Shown piece by piece: positions 23,120 to 36,830 of a stretch of DNA of 64,000 bases (position 1 is its first letter; the number at the start of each line of letters is the position of its first letter). Location of the stretch: positions 37,786,593-37,850,592 of the forward strand of contig OX419759.1 in NCBI GenBank assembly GCA_948567375.1, read 5' to 3'. The notes under the pieces were generated by a model. That model ran no database searches, was not told the DNA's origin, and worked only from the letters and a program-made list of their open reading frames with translations. The DNA comes from Lunularia cruciata. Lineage: Eukaryota; Streptophyta; Marchantiopsida; Lunulariales; Lunulariaceae. A program made the position numbers and the translations under genes.

Positions 23120-25689
23120 TAGGAATCAGATCAAAACCAATCTGCACTTCATGGAGATTCAACTTCCGTTTTAGACGTGTTTCCTTGTCAAGGAGGAAGT
23201 TCCCTTTGTAAAAGTGTAGAATGAGTACCTTCACTATGAACTGATTAAATTAACTCCGTTGATTCATAAGATCAATGAATTTCGTAGAAATAGAATGCAT
23301 TATGATGATTAATATTCTGTCTACTTTCTTCGAATGTTATTTTCCCCAATTCTCACCTTTTCAGGTATTCCCCTGCAAATAACAGTTAGAAAGAGGCATA
23401 TGTACTTGATTAGGTAGCACCGATCACCTAATGCGAAACACTCCGCTAGCCTCTCTAGCAAGTTCTCCATTCCACGCTACTCATAGCATACTCTTTGTTT
23501 TTCTTCTTTAAAATTTGTTTTATATTATTTTTGGCCTATTATCTGTTGTTTGCGGGACGACGAGGCTCAGCACATAATTAACATCATCAAAAGAATCTAG
23601 ATACTTTTTTTTTTGTCTTCATCTTCACGATGTCAATCAACAGCCCGGCGCTATAACTCTTTGAATTTCCTTTGATGGACACCTTTAAAGATCGTTTGAT
23701 ATTGAACGTTAAACATCTGATTATAAGGCTGTTGTACAAGAAATAGACCAATATTATTACAATAAGAATAAAAAATGAATTATGAGATACAAGACTTATT
23801 TTCACATAAACATAAGGATTCATGAACTTCTTACGTCAATGCATATGTTTTATAGTAAATACTTGATTTGTTTATTTTACAAGATGATGTTTTTGACACT
23901 TCTTAATATTATTTTGGATCTCCCTCTTAAACATTTCCAGTCTTAGTTATTGAATCACCTCTCCTAGAGTCCACTCAAGCCGAAGGAGTTGATTTCATTA
24001 CCACCAACCAACAAGCTCTTGTTCAAAGAGCATGAGGAGTACTCTACATTATTTTAATATATAAAAATGACCAAGTGTGCAAACGGAAATGGTGATCACA
24101 GCCCTCGAAAATCTAGCAAAATTCTTCTTCTATGCTCTAATGATATGGAACTTGCATATTGGCATCTTAACCAATTAATAGAGACAATCAACGTCACTCA
24201 TCAACTTTGCAACTACCACCATTGATTGTTGATAATTTGAGAGCTATATATCCTATTCAACTTTCTATTCTTTACTTATTTACTCTATTTAGTACTTTAT
24301 TCTACATTTCGTTATGGCCTAGTGCACAACACAAATCATCCGCTATCTTTTGTAAGCTTTTATGAATTTCTTTATTTTTTGTAATAAATGCTATGCTAGA
24401 TGATTGTCACAAACATTCATTGTCTTTTGCAAGTACTTTTGGTAAAGAGATTTTCCACTTGCATAAATACCAATTTGTTGGTAATATAACTCTATGTCAA
24501 CCAAAGTAAACAACATATTGATTCTAATATTTTGAAAATTGATAATAGTTGAGCTTGAGTTACTCTAAACTATCAAATGTAGACAAAGTATAGACAATCA
24601 AATGTTGTTGTATTGTGGAGCACTTAAATCTAGTAAAATCATCCAAAAATAAACTCAGATCTAAAACTGAGACTTGATTAAAAAAAATGCCTCACCAAAA
24701 CTTCTCTTAATCCATAGCTCTTTTTAAATGATCGCATGAATAATAGAGATCCATTACTTCCAACTCTCATTAGATGAAGCTTGATCAAGGAGCATTTAGT
24801 AGAGATCCAATACTTCCAACTCTCATTAGATGAAGCTAGATCAAGGAGCATTTAGTGTAAGAGCATAATGATGTATAATCAAAGTATGTCCTTATGCTAC
24901 TCCTTACCACAAGAGCGTCCAAAAGAAAAAATTATCACATATTAATCATTATAATATGGCTACTGCAAAAAAATCTATTTATGTTAGTCTTGATATAACA
25001 TTACACATATCTTCCACAAGTTAGTGAAATAACTTAACAATTCATATAATTGAAGAATGAGAAATCAACCTATTAGCAATGACTATGGATGAAGATTAGT
25101 GGTCATGTATCTATTGCATGTCAACTTTTTTAATCCTTGTTGTTTGCAACTTGATTTAACCTCTTTTAAGGTTTGGTTTCTTTGGAAGCTCAATGTGAGG
25201 AATTTTTTTACATGAGGATTACAAATCACTTCAAACAAAAGTTTATCTAGAGCACTTTAACTTATGCAAGAAATTTGATGTCTTTAGGATTGGAGCTTGT
25301 TGCAAGGAGCTTTTATCATTTGGGTATTGATGTGAGAAGGTCAGAGCTATTGGATGAATAAATTTCAAAATTCATACATAATTGTCCAAAAATTGTCAAG
25401 TAATGATATATATATGGATGGAAGAAGGCAAAAAAGGCAAAAAATGAGACCATAGATACAAAGAACAAATAAAATTGCAGTTGAAATCTATGATGCAGCA
25501 ATTAAGAACTAGGTCCCCTATATGAGATGAAAGAATTGTGGAGTCAAAAATCTAAATTGCAAATCTAGAAATCTAGAAATTAAGGAAAATTTGAAGGAAT
25601 TTTTGTAAGGTCCTAAGTTGTAAAGGAACAAAGACCCAATTTATTGATAAATCATATTAAGGAAGAAACATAAGTACTAAAATACAATT
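23120..25689. other. AT-rich gene-poor stretch
   Basis: No gene recognised. It contains the exact-period tandem duplication listed separately at 24744-24855 and otherwise low-complexity AT-rich sequence. The strong AT bias contrasts with the genes on either side and is typical of old, decayed repeats. Confidence 0.4.
24744..24855. repeat. 56-bp tandem duplication
   Basis: Two adjacent copies of 56 bp (24744-24799 and 24800-24855) share TAGAGATCC, TACTTCCAACTCTCATTAG and ATCAAGGAGCATTTAG. They differ at only two positions or so, so the duplication is recent relative to the surrounding decay. Confidence 0.85.
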
Positions 25690-27060
25690 ATGAAGACTTT
25701 GAATTTAAAGTGTTGTGATCTTTTTACTCCAAATTCATAAATACAGTATATAGGAGGAAATATTTAAAAAAATTTTTTTCTAAAACTTCTACTTTTGGTT
25801 TTGATTTTTGAGGATTTGGGTTTATTGGATGCAAATAAAGTTCAAAGAGATTCCAACATTTCCAAAATTTCTTGAAACATATTTTTGAAGGAAAAGATAC
25901 TAACAATCAAGAGATAACATCTTTATTGTCTTATTATTTGAAGATTTGGATTCAAGAATTGTTGCTTAATAGGTTTGATCCTTGAGTTATGAATACAAGT
26001 TATTATAAAATGGTAAATCAATGATAAAATAATCAACTTTTTTTCATTGCATGATCACTTCTATATTTGAACTTGGATTTTTATTATTTTGGTCTTAGTG
26101 GATGCAAACTGCAAAGAACTTTCTAAGATATCAAAATTGCTTAAAATAAACACTAGATGTAAAACCTACCAAAAATCAAGAATGAAATCTTTTTATTGTC
26201 CAATCATTCATACTTGGACTCCATAATTATAAGTAATTTTATTTTGATCCTTGAGTTTATGAGTTTGGACTCAAAATTTGGAAAATAAGAGAATAATCTA
26301 GAAATTTTTCATTCTTTAAAACTTTTAAATTAGTATTGCTTTTTATGGCTTTGATTTTATTGGATATAAAATCAAAGAGCTTTCTAATGTGACCAATATA
26401 GCTTAAAAACAAAAAAAACTACTAAAAATCAGTAAATGAAAAATTCAAATTAGCTCACATTTACAAATTTAGAGTTCAAATCATTGTGTAGCTTTTGATC
26501 CTTGAGTGTTATGGACCGGGACTCCAAATTCATTAGATTGATAATCAAAAGAAGAGTTTAGATACATCAATTTCACTATAATGTCTATATTTTAGCTTTG
26601 ATTTCCATGATTTTTGTTTCTTTGGATGTAAAATAATAATTTTAGATAATAATATTTTTTTCAATTTCTACCAAAGTTTAGCTATTTGACTCTAGATAGA
26701 AAAGCCACCAAAAATTAAGGAATAGAATATTAGCATTATCAAAATATTAATAAATTTGGATTCCAATTCTTTTATTTTAGCAGTCCTTTCTATTTAGTTA
26801 TTGCACTTTTGGAGTTAAAAATCATATAATACATAAGTTACTTTAGAAATTTTAAGTTCATTGTAACTTCTATATTTAAATTCTGTTCAATGAATCTGAT
26901 TTATTCATAATAATTTGAAGAGTTTTAATAGTAAAAAATATGATTTAAATTAATCTTAGATGAAAAATTCATAGAATCTTAAAAATTTTAAGTGTATTAT
27001 ATTATTTATAGATTGGACTTAAAACCTATAAAGTCTTAAACTCTTGAGATCTTGAGCCCT
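25690..27060. repeat. Degenerate AT-rich satellite, period about 250-270 bp
   Basis: A phrase of the form TTTGATCCTTGAG recurs at 25974, 26243 and 26494 (spacings 269 and 251), with weaker forms near 25714 and 26786. Between them the same order of blocks repeats: a TGG-ATG-AAA block, then a CAAAGA(G/A)-CTTTCTAA block, then (A)CTACCAAAAATCA(A)G. About five diverged units can be followed. This looks like an old tandem array, now heavily mutated. Confidence 0.6.
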
Positions 27061-28255
27061 TGCGCCTAGGAGTGACTTCATAAAATGATTTTGCAATTGC
27101 TAGAGGGATGGAGGAGTTGTAGTACTATTTTTGGTGGAAAGGTCTATCAAAGAGAAGAAGTAGAGGAATTGGAGACAACTCTATGTTGCAATTATGCACT
27201 TTCTCATAACTTTCTATAAAGGAAGGAGAAATCCAAAAACTGCAGATTCTTAAGACAAAGCTGCATGACTATATCTGACACTCTCTTAGAGCAAGTGGCA
27301 TCAGGTTTTCTTATAAGAATAGAACAAAAATTTAACCAGATTAGGGAAAGTTTGAGGGTCCCATTATTGGACATTAAGCGGCACATTCATATTGTAGTAG
27401 ATGATCTAGGGCCTCAAGAATCTATAGAGCAAGAGGACATGATGTTGCTATTGTCAAACCCTTGTAGTGGAGTTGTGGCTTTAAAACCTTCATACATGGT
27501 TTGGGGATTAGATGCTATTAGATGCTAGGCAATGTTGATACTTTTCTTGTAACTCCCAAGTCACCCTACTATTCAAGTAAGCAGCTTGAAGTGCTAAGTG
27601 TGTAGTTCTCACAAGGCAAGTAAGTGAAAGAGCATTTCTCTTTGACATTTTTCTCAATCCCTTGGACAAGTAATTTAGTCTTTGGACCACTGTAGCATGT
27701 CTTCACATTAATAGAATCCTTCCTTATATTTTTGATCCTTTGGTTGATTTCTTGATCACCATATCAATGCCTTGATGCAAAAATGTAATTCTATAGTGTT
27801 GATATTTTGATTTCCTACCACCTTGTTTAAAATTGCATCCTTAAAGTGAAAGCTAACTAATCCAAAGAGGATGCCTTCCAAATACAAGGGATAGAACGTG
27901 TCTTTAAAGAATAGTTAGATTAATGTTCTTTGGAGTGACTAATGCTTTGGAGGGAGGCCAAGTATAAATCTTTGGAGTACCTTCCAAGAGAAGTAGACAC
28001 CTTTGGACTAACTCTCCACTCTTAAATTTTTTGATGATTATTCTTTATGATAATTGTTGTTATTTTTTTTATTGTGCCTTCTTTTTGACTTTACTCTCTT
28101 TTGGGTGAGGTTTCACCCTAAGATTAAAGATGAAATAATGATGGACTATTTATGTGACCATTCCTTTGTATCTAACCACTTTTGCAACATATCCTCATGA
28201 GAATGACATGTTATTGACCTAAATACTGCAATTTTGTGTTGGTTGAGTTGTTACA
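27061..28255. other. Spacer between satellite and older element copy
   Basis: AT-rich sequence with short frames only (for example 87 codons plus at 27265-27528, 60 codons minus at 27508-27690). None shows a recognisable domain. Confidence 0.35.
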
Positions 28256-29262
28256 TGCAGCCCTTGCAAAGGATATTATTCATGTGGATGACCTTCTTCT
28301 ACTAGGAGATTTGTAGGTGACATTTTAGTATACTCTCCTCTAGTATTGATTTTTAAACAACTTACTTACTTTTCAAATGTTCCCTCTTCTTTGACCTTCT
28401 TATCATGTTTGAGAGTTTTTAACAATAAGGTTATGGACTTGAGACATTTGAATGTGTGACAGGGGCATTTTTCACATACACAAACATCTCTATAGATGCT
28501 GTGTGGAAGGGTAAGCCTATTATCTATGAAGTAGATGATACCTATAGGATATAGTGTTTGCTATGGGAAGAGAGAATAGATACCTTGCTTGGAAGGAGTT
28601 GATATGCTTTGCAAATAACACAAGTCACTACAGACTTATCCTTGGTCCTAGATGATCAAGTGATAGTAGTGGATGTTGTAGTTATGTACCCTACAAGTGA
28701 TGGAGTTTTGGAGGGAGTGATTATTCATCTTCTTGGATGAGTGGCAAGCAGAGCGACAATAGGCAAGGTGTCAAAGTATAGAGTTATGTAACTAGGTCAC
28801 CTCTTTATTCCTCCAGTCTTGGAATTATACGGAGCGATGGATCAGGAGTTTGTCACAATTATCAAAGAGTGCATGAGATCATATCATATCAGACATAAAG
28901 GGATATCACTCTACTTTAGGATGTACTTTAGACCATGTGTGTCCATTGCTCTACAAAGAACATTGGTGTATGTAATCCATAGAAGATAAATTACACTAGG
29001 TGATTCTTATTTGGATGCTAATTTAACTTGTAGACCATACTACTTGCATAGCTCATACATCTCATATGCTCATTAGTTTGTAGACCATACATCTTAGATA
29101 CATCTCATATGCTCATTAGTTTATAGACCAAACATCTTAGATGCTGCAGGGTCTATAGTGAAGATATAGGGTACCGAGACTATTGGAGCTTAGCCCCATT
29201 TTACCTATTATGTCCTACTTATCCTTGTAAGGCTTGACGGGGCCTTCCCTTTCTTCTTGTTA
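28256..29262 (+). mobile_element. Older, degenerate copy of the RT/nuclease element
   Basis: Nucleotide similarity to 19070-20560 is followed in order: a CTTGCAAAGGATATTATTCATGT block, a GAATGTGTGACAGGGGCATTT block, then a large internal deletion. It continues with a GTGTTTGCTATGG block, CTTGGTCCTAGATGATCAAGTGA, TTTTGGAGGGAGTGATTA and GAGCTTAGCCCC with the following tail. All frames are broken by many stops. A 43-bp tandem duplication (29058 and 29101) lies near its 3' end. The first tail stem is damaged (GGAGC against GCCCC). Confidence 0.75.
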
Positions 29263-30276
29263 TTTGACTCGGAGTACTACTCTCTCCGGCCGTTGCAAGA
29301 TTTTTGCCTTCAAAATACAATAGAGGAGGGACGTACCACTGTCGTTATTTATCTCACTATGTGTTGAAAGTCTCTACGATCAAGCTTTTGCTAGTTCATA
29401 AAAAGTGTTCATTGCAGAATTCATGATTTTAAATTGAAGATTGAGAAGCTTCGATTCTCGATCAACCGGTACGCCAGAACTTAGGACAGAAGGGTTGTTT
29501 TCTATATCCACTATATCTTTTGTTCCCATTTTCTCCTTCACAGATTCCAGATTTGTGCAGGAAATCTGGTATCCGGTTCCCAGATCTCGCCACATGAGCT
29601 ATTCTATTCCCATGCCGATACGCTTAACTTACTTTGTACCAATCAGGGAAGAAGGCAAGACCTCGGTTATCATTGGAAAACAAAGGCAAATGCTTATTTA
29701 TTCATCTGGTTAGTTCACTTATTGAGTTGTAGGGCTCAAAAACAGAAATGGACTAAAACTTAACACGATCTGAGGAGAAGACTTTTCCAGGGCATGTCAA
29801 TCCCTAGTATAGTCCACAGCAATCTTCGAGTTGACGTTACTCCCTGTTAAAAGCTGGAGCAGCAGATATAACACGAGATTGATCCTGCTCTCCATCTCCA
29901 GAACCTGAATTAAGGCTAGGGAAAAAGTTGTCACACTTTCTTCGCTTGAACCATTAAAGTAATTGGAGATCGGCTCATGCCACCTTCATATTTCTCATAT
30001 ATAGGTTCAAATCAAGAAATTCAGTGGCATATAGATAGGTAAAATCCAGCAACTAATGGACCGATGCATTCATCGGGTGATCAACTGTTTCTAGTGCGTG
30101 TTACGCGCGTTGATCAATTTATACGCTATCCTGGGAAAATCGCTGGCACCCATGCCCAGTCCGAAAATGTTGCTTCGTTCACACGCTAAATCTTCACACT
30201 TGGGCGAAGTGAGCTTAGATTCTGTATAATATTGTCTGTACTGCTGAGTAGTTAAGATTGCAATACCATTCTAGCC
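29263..30276. other. Downstream region of the phytocyanin gene
   Basis: About 1 kb between the element copy and the phytocyanin stop. One minus-strand frame at 29380-29595 (71 codons with ATG) has a protein-like composition (NLESVKEKMGTKDIVDIEN) but no family I recognise; it could be an orphan exon or chance. Confidence 0.35.
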
Positions 30277-32089
30277 TTAGAGAGCGGCACACAATATCCC
30301 TGTAAGAATTGGTGCAAGCCCAAGAAGGAATTGTACATTTACTGGAGGTGCTGGCGCATTCGATTTCGAGGGTGGTGGGTTACTGGAGCTGTCCTTTGGG
30401 GTTCCCTCGAGTTCTGGGATGGTTCCTTGAAGAGTAACGTGTAGTTTCTGCTGGAGCCAGCAGTGTGTGGCTGACCCGCAGATGAAGTAGTAATCTCGAA
30501 AGCCTGGACGGTTTAGTGTGATAGTATCGTCGCCTGAAGCATACACCTCAATTGGGTTCTGGATAAAACACGACTCGAAGTCTGTTGCATTGACGAGCAG
30601 GACTAGATGGGACGAAGTGGTATACCGGAAAACTGCACCAAAAGAACATGTGGATAAAGTGCGTCAGCATGCAGACATGTATGTTACAAAATCTGCTACT
30701 TACGGCATTCAGTGTTCATTTCGTCAAAGCGTACTAGTGGAGGCTTAGGGTGCATATGATGCTTGGTCCCAGCGAGCTCAACGATTCCTTGCCACCTCCA
30801 TCCCTGTCGACCACACTCACTAGAGCCCCTTGTTGGAGTTACTAAGACGTAGGTACACTAATCATAAGAAACTAAAAGTTCGAATCACGAAGTGGTGGAA
30901 TTTGTCTGGGTATCAGGTGTAGCAATGGTAAATAACTTGCCGCTCTCAATTCTTAGGCACTAGAGCATGCATTGCATTGTTGAATTCACGTTAAGCTAGG
31001 AAATATGATCAGAAATTGCTCAAAATATCCACGACAGCTCACGTACTACTGCAGGCAAAACTCGGGGACTAGTTAACTATTTTGAACTTAGATACTCTTT
31101 GGGACTGAGAATCGTCGCAGCATGCAACTTAGGACTCGACGAAGTATGCGTTTCCCTGATCAGAAAGTGGTGACGAGAACATTCTATTGTCTTCAAACAC
31201 CCTCAGTAGACTAAACTTTGAACAGAAGATCAAGTTGTAGACGGAACTGATCATGATCAAGAAAGTAAAAACTTTACTCGTGCTAATGTCTGTAGATGAA
31301 ATGACCAACTGATTGGTCATGAACGGGATATCCTCTATCAGAAAAGCATGGTAAGGCTGGATGGGTTGCAGAAGCTGAGCTAGTATCCGAGCCCTCTGGT
31401 TAGTTCAAATTTGATTACCTGTACAGGCAAGGAACCTCACATCCAGATATCCTTAAATCTATGTAACACAATAGTCATAACCAGATATCTGCCCAAGTAA
31501 TATATGGGCGGTGGATATTCTTGGAAATGCTGTCCTTCCTAGTCGAAAAGTAGGTGTTCTCATCTATGGCTGAGTTACTGCAGCTGCTCAATTCCGTTCG
31601 AGGAATACGTGCATGTCGCTGAAAAGTCGACCACGTAAAGACTAGCTTGTAGCAACAATTTAATCTTGCGTACACTTCCCGCATTCACTCACGAATCATA
31701 TGCGGAGATAGGCCGGAAACTTTAATTGCAGCCTAACTTCTGATCACAGTAGTGCATTGCATGCAATACTGAGCTGAGAAGTTGTGATTCTAAGAGTAGA
31801 ATGCTTTACTTGCGTGCAGGCAGTAATGCTTGTATGTACCAATGCAAGGTCATATCTAAAAGGACGATGGGAGAAGAAGGCACTTACTTAATTCATCACC
31901 AAATCGGAAGTTTCTCTGAGCTGCCCAGTCGTCGTAGTTTAGATCATTTGTGGTTGCTGGGATGGCCCAAGTTCCAAAATCATCTCCCACAGTGAAAGTG
32001 TCAGCGTTGACAATGGCCAGCAGCCCAGCCACAATCACCGAGAGAAGGCCTGCCTTATGTATAATATTAACCTCTTGCAACCGAGTCAT
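30277..32089 (-). CDS. GPI-anchored phytocyanin (stellacyanin/early nodulin-like), two exons
   Basis: Exon 1 is 32089-31888 and exon 2 is 30632-30277, separated by a 1255-bp GT-AG intron in phase 1. The product is 185 aa. It has a signal peptide (hydrophobic core GLLSVIVAGLLAIV, cleavage probably after NA or AD), then a plastocyanin-like domain. The type-1 copper ligands all appear present: His in SSHLV, Cys in YYFICG, His in ATHC (five residues on), and Gln five residues after that. Gln as axial ligand points to the stellacyanin-like group. The disulphide cysteines (FESC, THC) are also present. A Pro/Ser-rich stretch and a hydrophobic C-terminus (VQFLLGLAPILTGIL) indicate a GPI anchor, so the protein should sit on the outer face of the plasma membrane. 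The electron-transfer partner is unknown. Confidence 0.9.
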
Positions 32090-33431
32090 CGTTTCTTATA
32101 CTCTGCAGCTGCACACCTTTATGTCTGCTCATGCATTAGCTGGCTCCAAATCTGCTCTGTGTCTCTCCGTGTTGTTACCTCAAGTTCTAAACGACGATAA
32201 TCGTATTTTCTCAGAAACTAGACGGCTGGATCATGTTGACGATTCATGAACGCTCATTCTATGATCGATTGGCACTTGTAAGCCAATCTTCAAGCGGACT
32301 TCCACTTTTGAGAGGAAAACCAGCATGTAAAGATGATGTTGTTTCTTTGTTGCAAGTTAGAATGAATGATGTGCCTTTAACTAGTGAAAGTTGAAAGATC
32401 TCGTACAGACTGTATCTGTTGGAGTGATTGAACATGAAATGACCCCGTATATGTACATACTGCACTGTAGAGCACATGATGAACTTGAAGCGGAGAAGAG
32501 GAAGGAAGAGAGAGGGACTGGACCCACCGAAGCAGCAATTTCTAATCAGCTGAACAGCGTGAGGTGGAGCCCATAAACATCGACATGACCTCGTTACCTG
32601 AACAAGAAGCTCCCTAGGAGTCAATCGAGCGCCGCACTCATTAATAAACCGATCTTATTGGTTCATTGCCCTACAAATTATCAAACATCCGCCTATTTCG
32701 AACGTTTCAAGTGGCAACAAATCGGGGTGGATCCCAAATTTCTCTCAAAATACACTCTCATTCAGAACAGTTTCGTCCACTTCTCAATGCGACATTTATT
32801 TTGTTTGTTTGTTTATTTTGTTTGTTCGTCCTGTACCAGATAATAATGTATTCAGCTTACTCTAACGTGATTGCCTCGACAGTGCATTCGCCCGACGATA
32901 TCCAACAATTTCTCTGTTGGCTGGGCAAAGCCCGGCCAGTTAAACGTAGGCTATAATCCATGACTTACTGAAACTAGACATAGACTCGACTCGAGTTTTG
33001 GAACAGAAGCTTCCAGTGGAGGTGAGCGATGGCCCTTCTCGGTCATCCCTGAGTTCAGATGTGTTGTCAAATCAAACGCGATCGGCCCTGAAGATTCCTT
33101 ACCTTGGAATCTTATAGCATATATGCATTGCGTTAGATGATTCCGAGTTTCTTGGTCTAGTATGCCTGACCCCTTTGTTTGTCAGCATCTATGTTTTCAT
33201 TCTGATAATTAAAACCATCTGCCACCTGCATGAGCTTGAGAGTTGAATTTAGTATACATTAATAGAAGTACTAGATTTCTACTGAACGCAACAGGCTCTA
33301 ATATTTCACATCATCGATTGCCTATCTTGCTGATAATAGAAAACAGTTAGTTCAGTGCTTGGATTATCATCTATAAGCCCCAGTTGTGAGGCGGCTGTTC
33401 AGTTAGTCGGTCGGTTTACCCGGGACGCTCA

Positions 33432-33677
33432 GTGATGTCGGACACCGTGTCAATCAAAGAGTGGCTGGATACTTGTGGCCAGAGGAATCAAGGCACTATG
33501 CTAGCGCTTCAGTACCAGCTGCGCATGCAGCATTTTGCTTCAGAACGAGTGGATATATCTAGCTATGGTAATGTTACCTCTGAATCACATATGATTCTCC
33601 TTCAAGATTGGTGTATCACTAGTCTGGAGCTCCCTCTCTCCCTTCAATTATACAATAATCTTCTCTCTCAGTCGTGA
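33432..33677 (+). CDS. Unidentified small ORF, 81 codons
   Basis: An open frame starting MSDTVSIKEWLDTCGQRNQG and ending LYNNLLSQS. I do not recognise it. There is no signal peptide or membrane segment, and I see no flanking splice structure that would extend it. It may be chance. Confidence 0.15.
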   Translation: MMSDTVSIKEWLDTCGQRNQGTMLALQYQLRMQHFASERVDISSYGNVTSESHMILLQDWCITSLELPLSLQLYNNLLSQS

Positions 33678-34350
33678 CTTAAACTGAATGTATCTCGAGT
33701 TGGACACAAGTCGACTAAGCGCTCGAGCATGATCACGACCTCGAGTGTAATCGAAAGTACATAGTGCAATCGAAAGTAACTAAGCCATTGATCTGGAAGC
33801 TAATTAGAGTTAAACACTATATTTTCATTCACATTATTTTCAATGCAGATGTGATGTGAACAGTGAGCGCGAGGTGACTGGATATGCTCCCTAACTTTCT
33901 AGCTGCGTATATGTACTGTGTTATCAGAATACACAAGGCAGGATATAATCGTAAATGACACAAACTTAACAAGATTTATACCAATTCTAGAGCTAAATTT
34001 AATCAGGTGCATGCCCCTCATCCACAACTCGCGTGAGGTAGCCGTTAGTCGTGCTACAAAATGCACTAAAGTATGCTTACTCGATCGCGCATCTCACAGG
34101 GGTACGTCATATGATCAAAACTCGTGACAAACATGCAGAGTTCGCGTAGTTAACCGCATACTCGTGGCTAGCTTGATTACAATATATGGTGGTCGGGTTC
34201 ATGATAGCAGTAAATACAGTTAGCTTTAGCAATGGACAGGAGTGGTGCATGCGACAATTGCAAGACCGTACAAGGTCCACCATAGACTTATGATTTGGCG
34301 TCCAGGCGTAAGTCCTCAGGACTTACAAAGCCAAGCAGCACTCCCGATCC

Positions 34351-34677
34351 ATGGCGGAGGTCGTGGAAGAGTTCGTCAACTCCCATGCGGCACGTTCAGA
34401 CCTTTACGAACGAGCAGCAGCTGAACTGGAGCAGCACATAGCCCTTCATACGGTACAAAACCTAGTGAGGAAGAACGTGGATCTTCACTTCTCGCTTGGC
34501 GAAGAGCACGCTGCAGACACAACCAGCTGTTGGCACGTAGATGCTACTCAGATTTTCAAATCCGAACAGCGGAAGGAGAATGGTATAGCAACAAGGAGGA
34601 AGACACTTTCAATGTACGGTGAAGAAAAGGCTACGTTTCAGTGCTTCACGCAATGTGTACGATTGCCTCTGAGATAG
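34351..34677 (+). CDS. Unidentified small ORF, 108 codons
   Basis: Starts MAEVVEEFVNSHAARSDLYE. The first 60 residues look helical and charged, with acidic and amphipathic repeats (LYERAAAELEQHIALHTVQN), and a GEEHAADTTSCWHVDATQ segment follows. The start ATG has a good purine-rich context. No family is recognised and no introns were resolved. The last third is basic and low in coding character, so if real the gene may be longer and spliced. Confidence 0.2.
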   Translation: MAEVVEEFVNSHAARSDLYERAAAELEQHIALHTVQNLVRKNVDLHFSLGEEHAADTTSCWHVDATQIFKSEQRKENGIATRRKTLSMYGEEKATFQCFTQCVRLPLR

Positions 34678-35701
34678 AGATCGATGGACAGCAATGGTAC
34701 AAGTATCACAAGTCTGTTAAAATGAGCAGCACAGTGCAGATGCAGACAAACAGAGCAGAGCGCGCATGCTGAACAGTGCCGAAGAGCGGAGTTTACTGCA
34801 CTTTGTTCTAACTGTTATGTCGACTATAAGTTCCATTCCCATGCCCCAGAAATAGAGGAGTGAAATTACTCACATCGCATCTACCGGTTGTATCTAGCAC
34901 TGCATAAAACTTCTCCGGTCCAATTGTTCAGGAATCTTCACGACTGCAAAAATTGAGTCGATCTCATGCCATTATCCACTGATCATGATCTCGAGTCTCC
35001 AGGCAATTATATCCATCACTTTTAACTAGTATCTGGACAAAAACATGAAGGGGAGCCTTATGAATTATACCTGTGGTAAAATGGTTGTTTGAAGTTCTGC
35101 ATCAAATCGAGGATAATCCACGCCTCCTCACAACGTACGTTGTTCGTCCAGGCATGCATTGGTCAGAATGGAATCCAATGACAAAGTGCATCCAATGACA
35201 AATACTTTTTTGTTTCTCCTTTCTATGTTTTCACAAGAATAATCGCACCTTCTCAGATGGTCCTGATTCAAGTTTCTCCACCCATAAAACAAAACTGCAG
35301 CAGGTCAAGGAAATGAAGAAGCCCGAAATGGACTGAATGGTGCCCCAACTTTGGCACATAGACTAAACGGCAGGCACCCCAAGTTGGGCAGAAAGACTTT
35401 ACGGGCACGCCTTGCTATCACGTGGTTAGACATGTCATGCATTTGTCAATGTTCTTGAGTACGTAGAAACTTAACATGATAGACATCCTTACTAATTTAG
35501 TTTGTGGCTTGACGTGACATCCATATATAAATGTTCTTGATGAGATATTAGGCCTCGACTACCATGAAAAATGTAACAAGATAGCCATCTTTTACTAATC
35601 TAGTCTGTGGTTTGACTTGCCATCCATTTGTAAATGTTCTGGTTAAGATATTATACCTCGCAGTACATTGAAATTGTAACAAAATAGACATTTTTACAAA
35701 T

Positions 35702-36830
35702 TAGTGTGGATGGGTAAGCTCTTATTTAGTGGAAATGATACTTGTAACATTTATCGGGTGTTTTTGCACTTTTATTTTTGGTCCATAAAGAACACTCCAA
35801 TTTTTTAGTTTGATAAGCTAGTTTTAGATATGTATGTGATTGAGGTGAAAAGGGATCTTTTCTTCTCATGTTTTGTTGCGGTGGACACGAGGTAGTTAAA
35901 AAACAAAGAAGAACAATCTCTCTTCTACATGTGAGATGATCTTTCTATGATGTAGGAGATGATTCTCCATCTTTTTTTTTTGCCTCTTTACCTTTTTATT
36001 TGACTAGAGGTTTGAAGTTAATAATTCTAGTAGATTTTACATATTTGATAGTTTACATATTAATAATTCTAGTAGAGTTTACACTCTGTTTTAATTATTC
36101 CATCTATTCCTTTTGCTGTTAAGGAATATCGTTGTTTTTGCATTGGCAAGGGGCTAAGCTAAGCTATTTGATCTTAGTTTGACCTTGCTTAAGATATCCA
36201 GACTTACAGTAGTTATTTTTCTTTCAGGAGGTTAGGCCTTGGTAGTTTCTCTTTTTAACGAGGTTACGTCTAAGTTTGGTTTACCATTTGCACCTTCATC
36301 ATTCACTTATGTGGTATCACCTTAGGTGCAATAGGAGTATATAAATTATTGTCCTTTTGGAGAATAGAAGATGTTTCCCGATAATACCATTATAGATATA
36401 GGAGAGTGTTTGCAATGGTATAGGAGAGTAAATAATTTTCTTAGAGGGAGTGTTGGAGTAATTGCATATGATGCAAGTTAGGGCAGATGTAAATGGTCGG
36501 ACACAACAAGGTAATTGTTGCAGATGAGTTAGAGCAAAATTTGTATATGGTCCAATGCAATAATGTGATAGTTGTGTTTCTCCAAGACATAGGATGATAA
36601 TTATGGATTTTGTGGCTATAGATCTCAAACGGGATGTAGTTTTGGAAGGTGATTATCCATCCACTTAGATCCCTTAGACGTGCCGCAAGTAGAGAAGCCA
36701 CAAGTAAGGTCTCTAAGTACAGGAGCAAGCAGAGTGACAACAACTAAAATCTCTTAGAATAAGGGTATGAAACAAAGTCACTTCTTTGTTCTTCTAACCA
36801 TGGAATTATATGGAACTAATATGAGATAAT
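35702..36830 (+). mobile_element. Second degenerate copy of the RT/nuclease element
   Basis: Similarity to about 19330-20220 of the main element can be followed. Blocks include GTGGATGGGTAAGCT, TATGTGATTGAGGTG, TTGTTGCGGTGGACACGAG(G), then a GCATTGGCAAGGG block, a GAGGTTACGTCTAAGTTTGGTTTACC block, and later TAGTTTTGGAAGG, AAGGTCTCTAAGTACAGG and GGAATTATATGGA. It lacks the 3' tail and has stops in all frames. It is AT-enriched compared with the main copy, suggesting greater age. Confidence 0.65.

Larger units (their letters stand above)
32090..35701. other. Intergenic region upstream of the phytocyanin gene
   Basis: The part near 32090-32700 should include the phytocyanin promoter. Beyond it I see no clear gene. 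Two plus-strand frames with ATG are noted separately (33432-33677 and 34351-34677). The rest holds no recognisable domain, RNA gene or long repeat. Confidence 0.4.
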
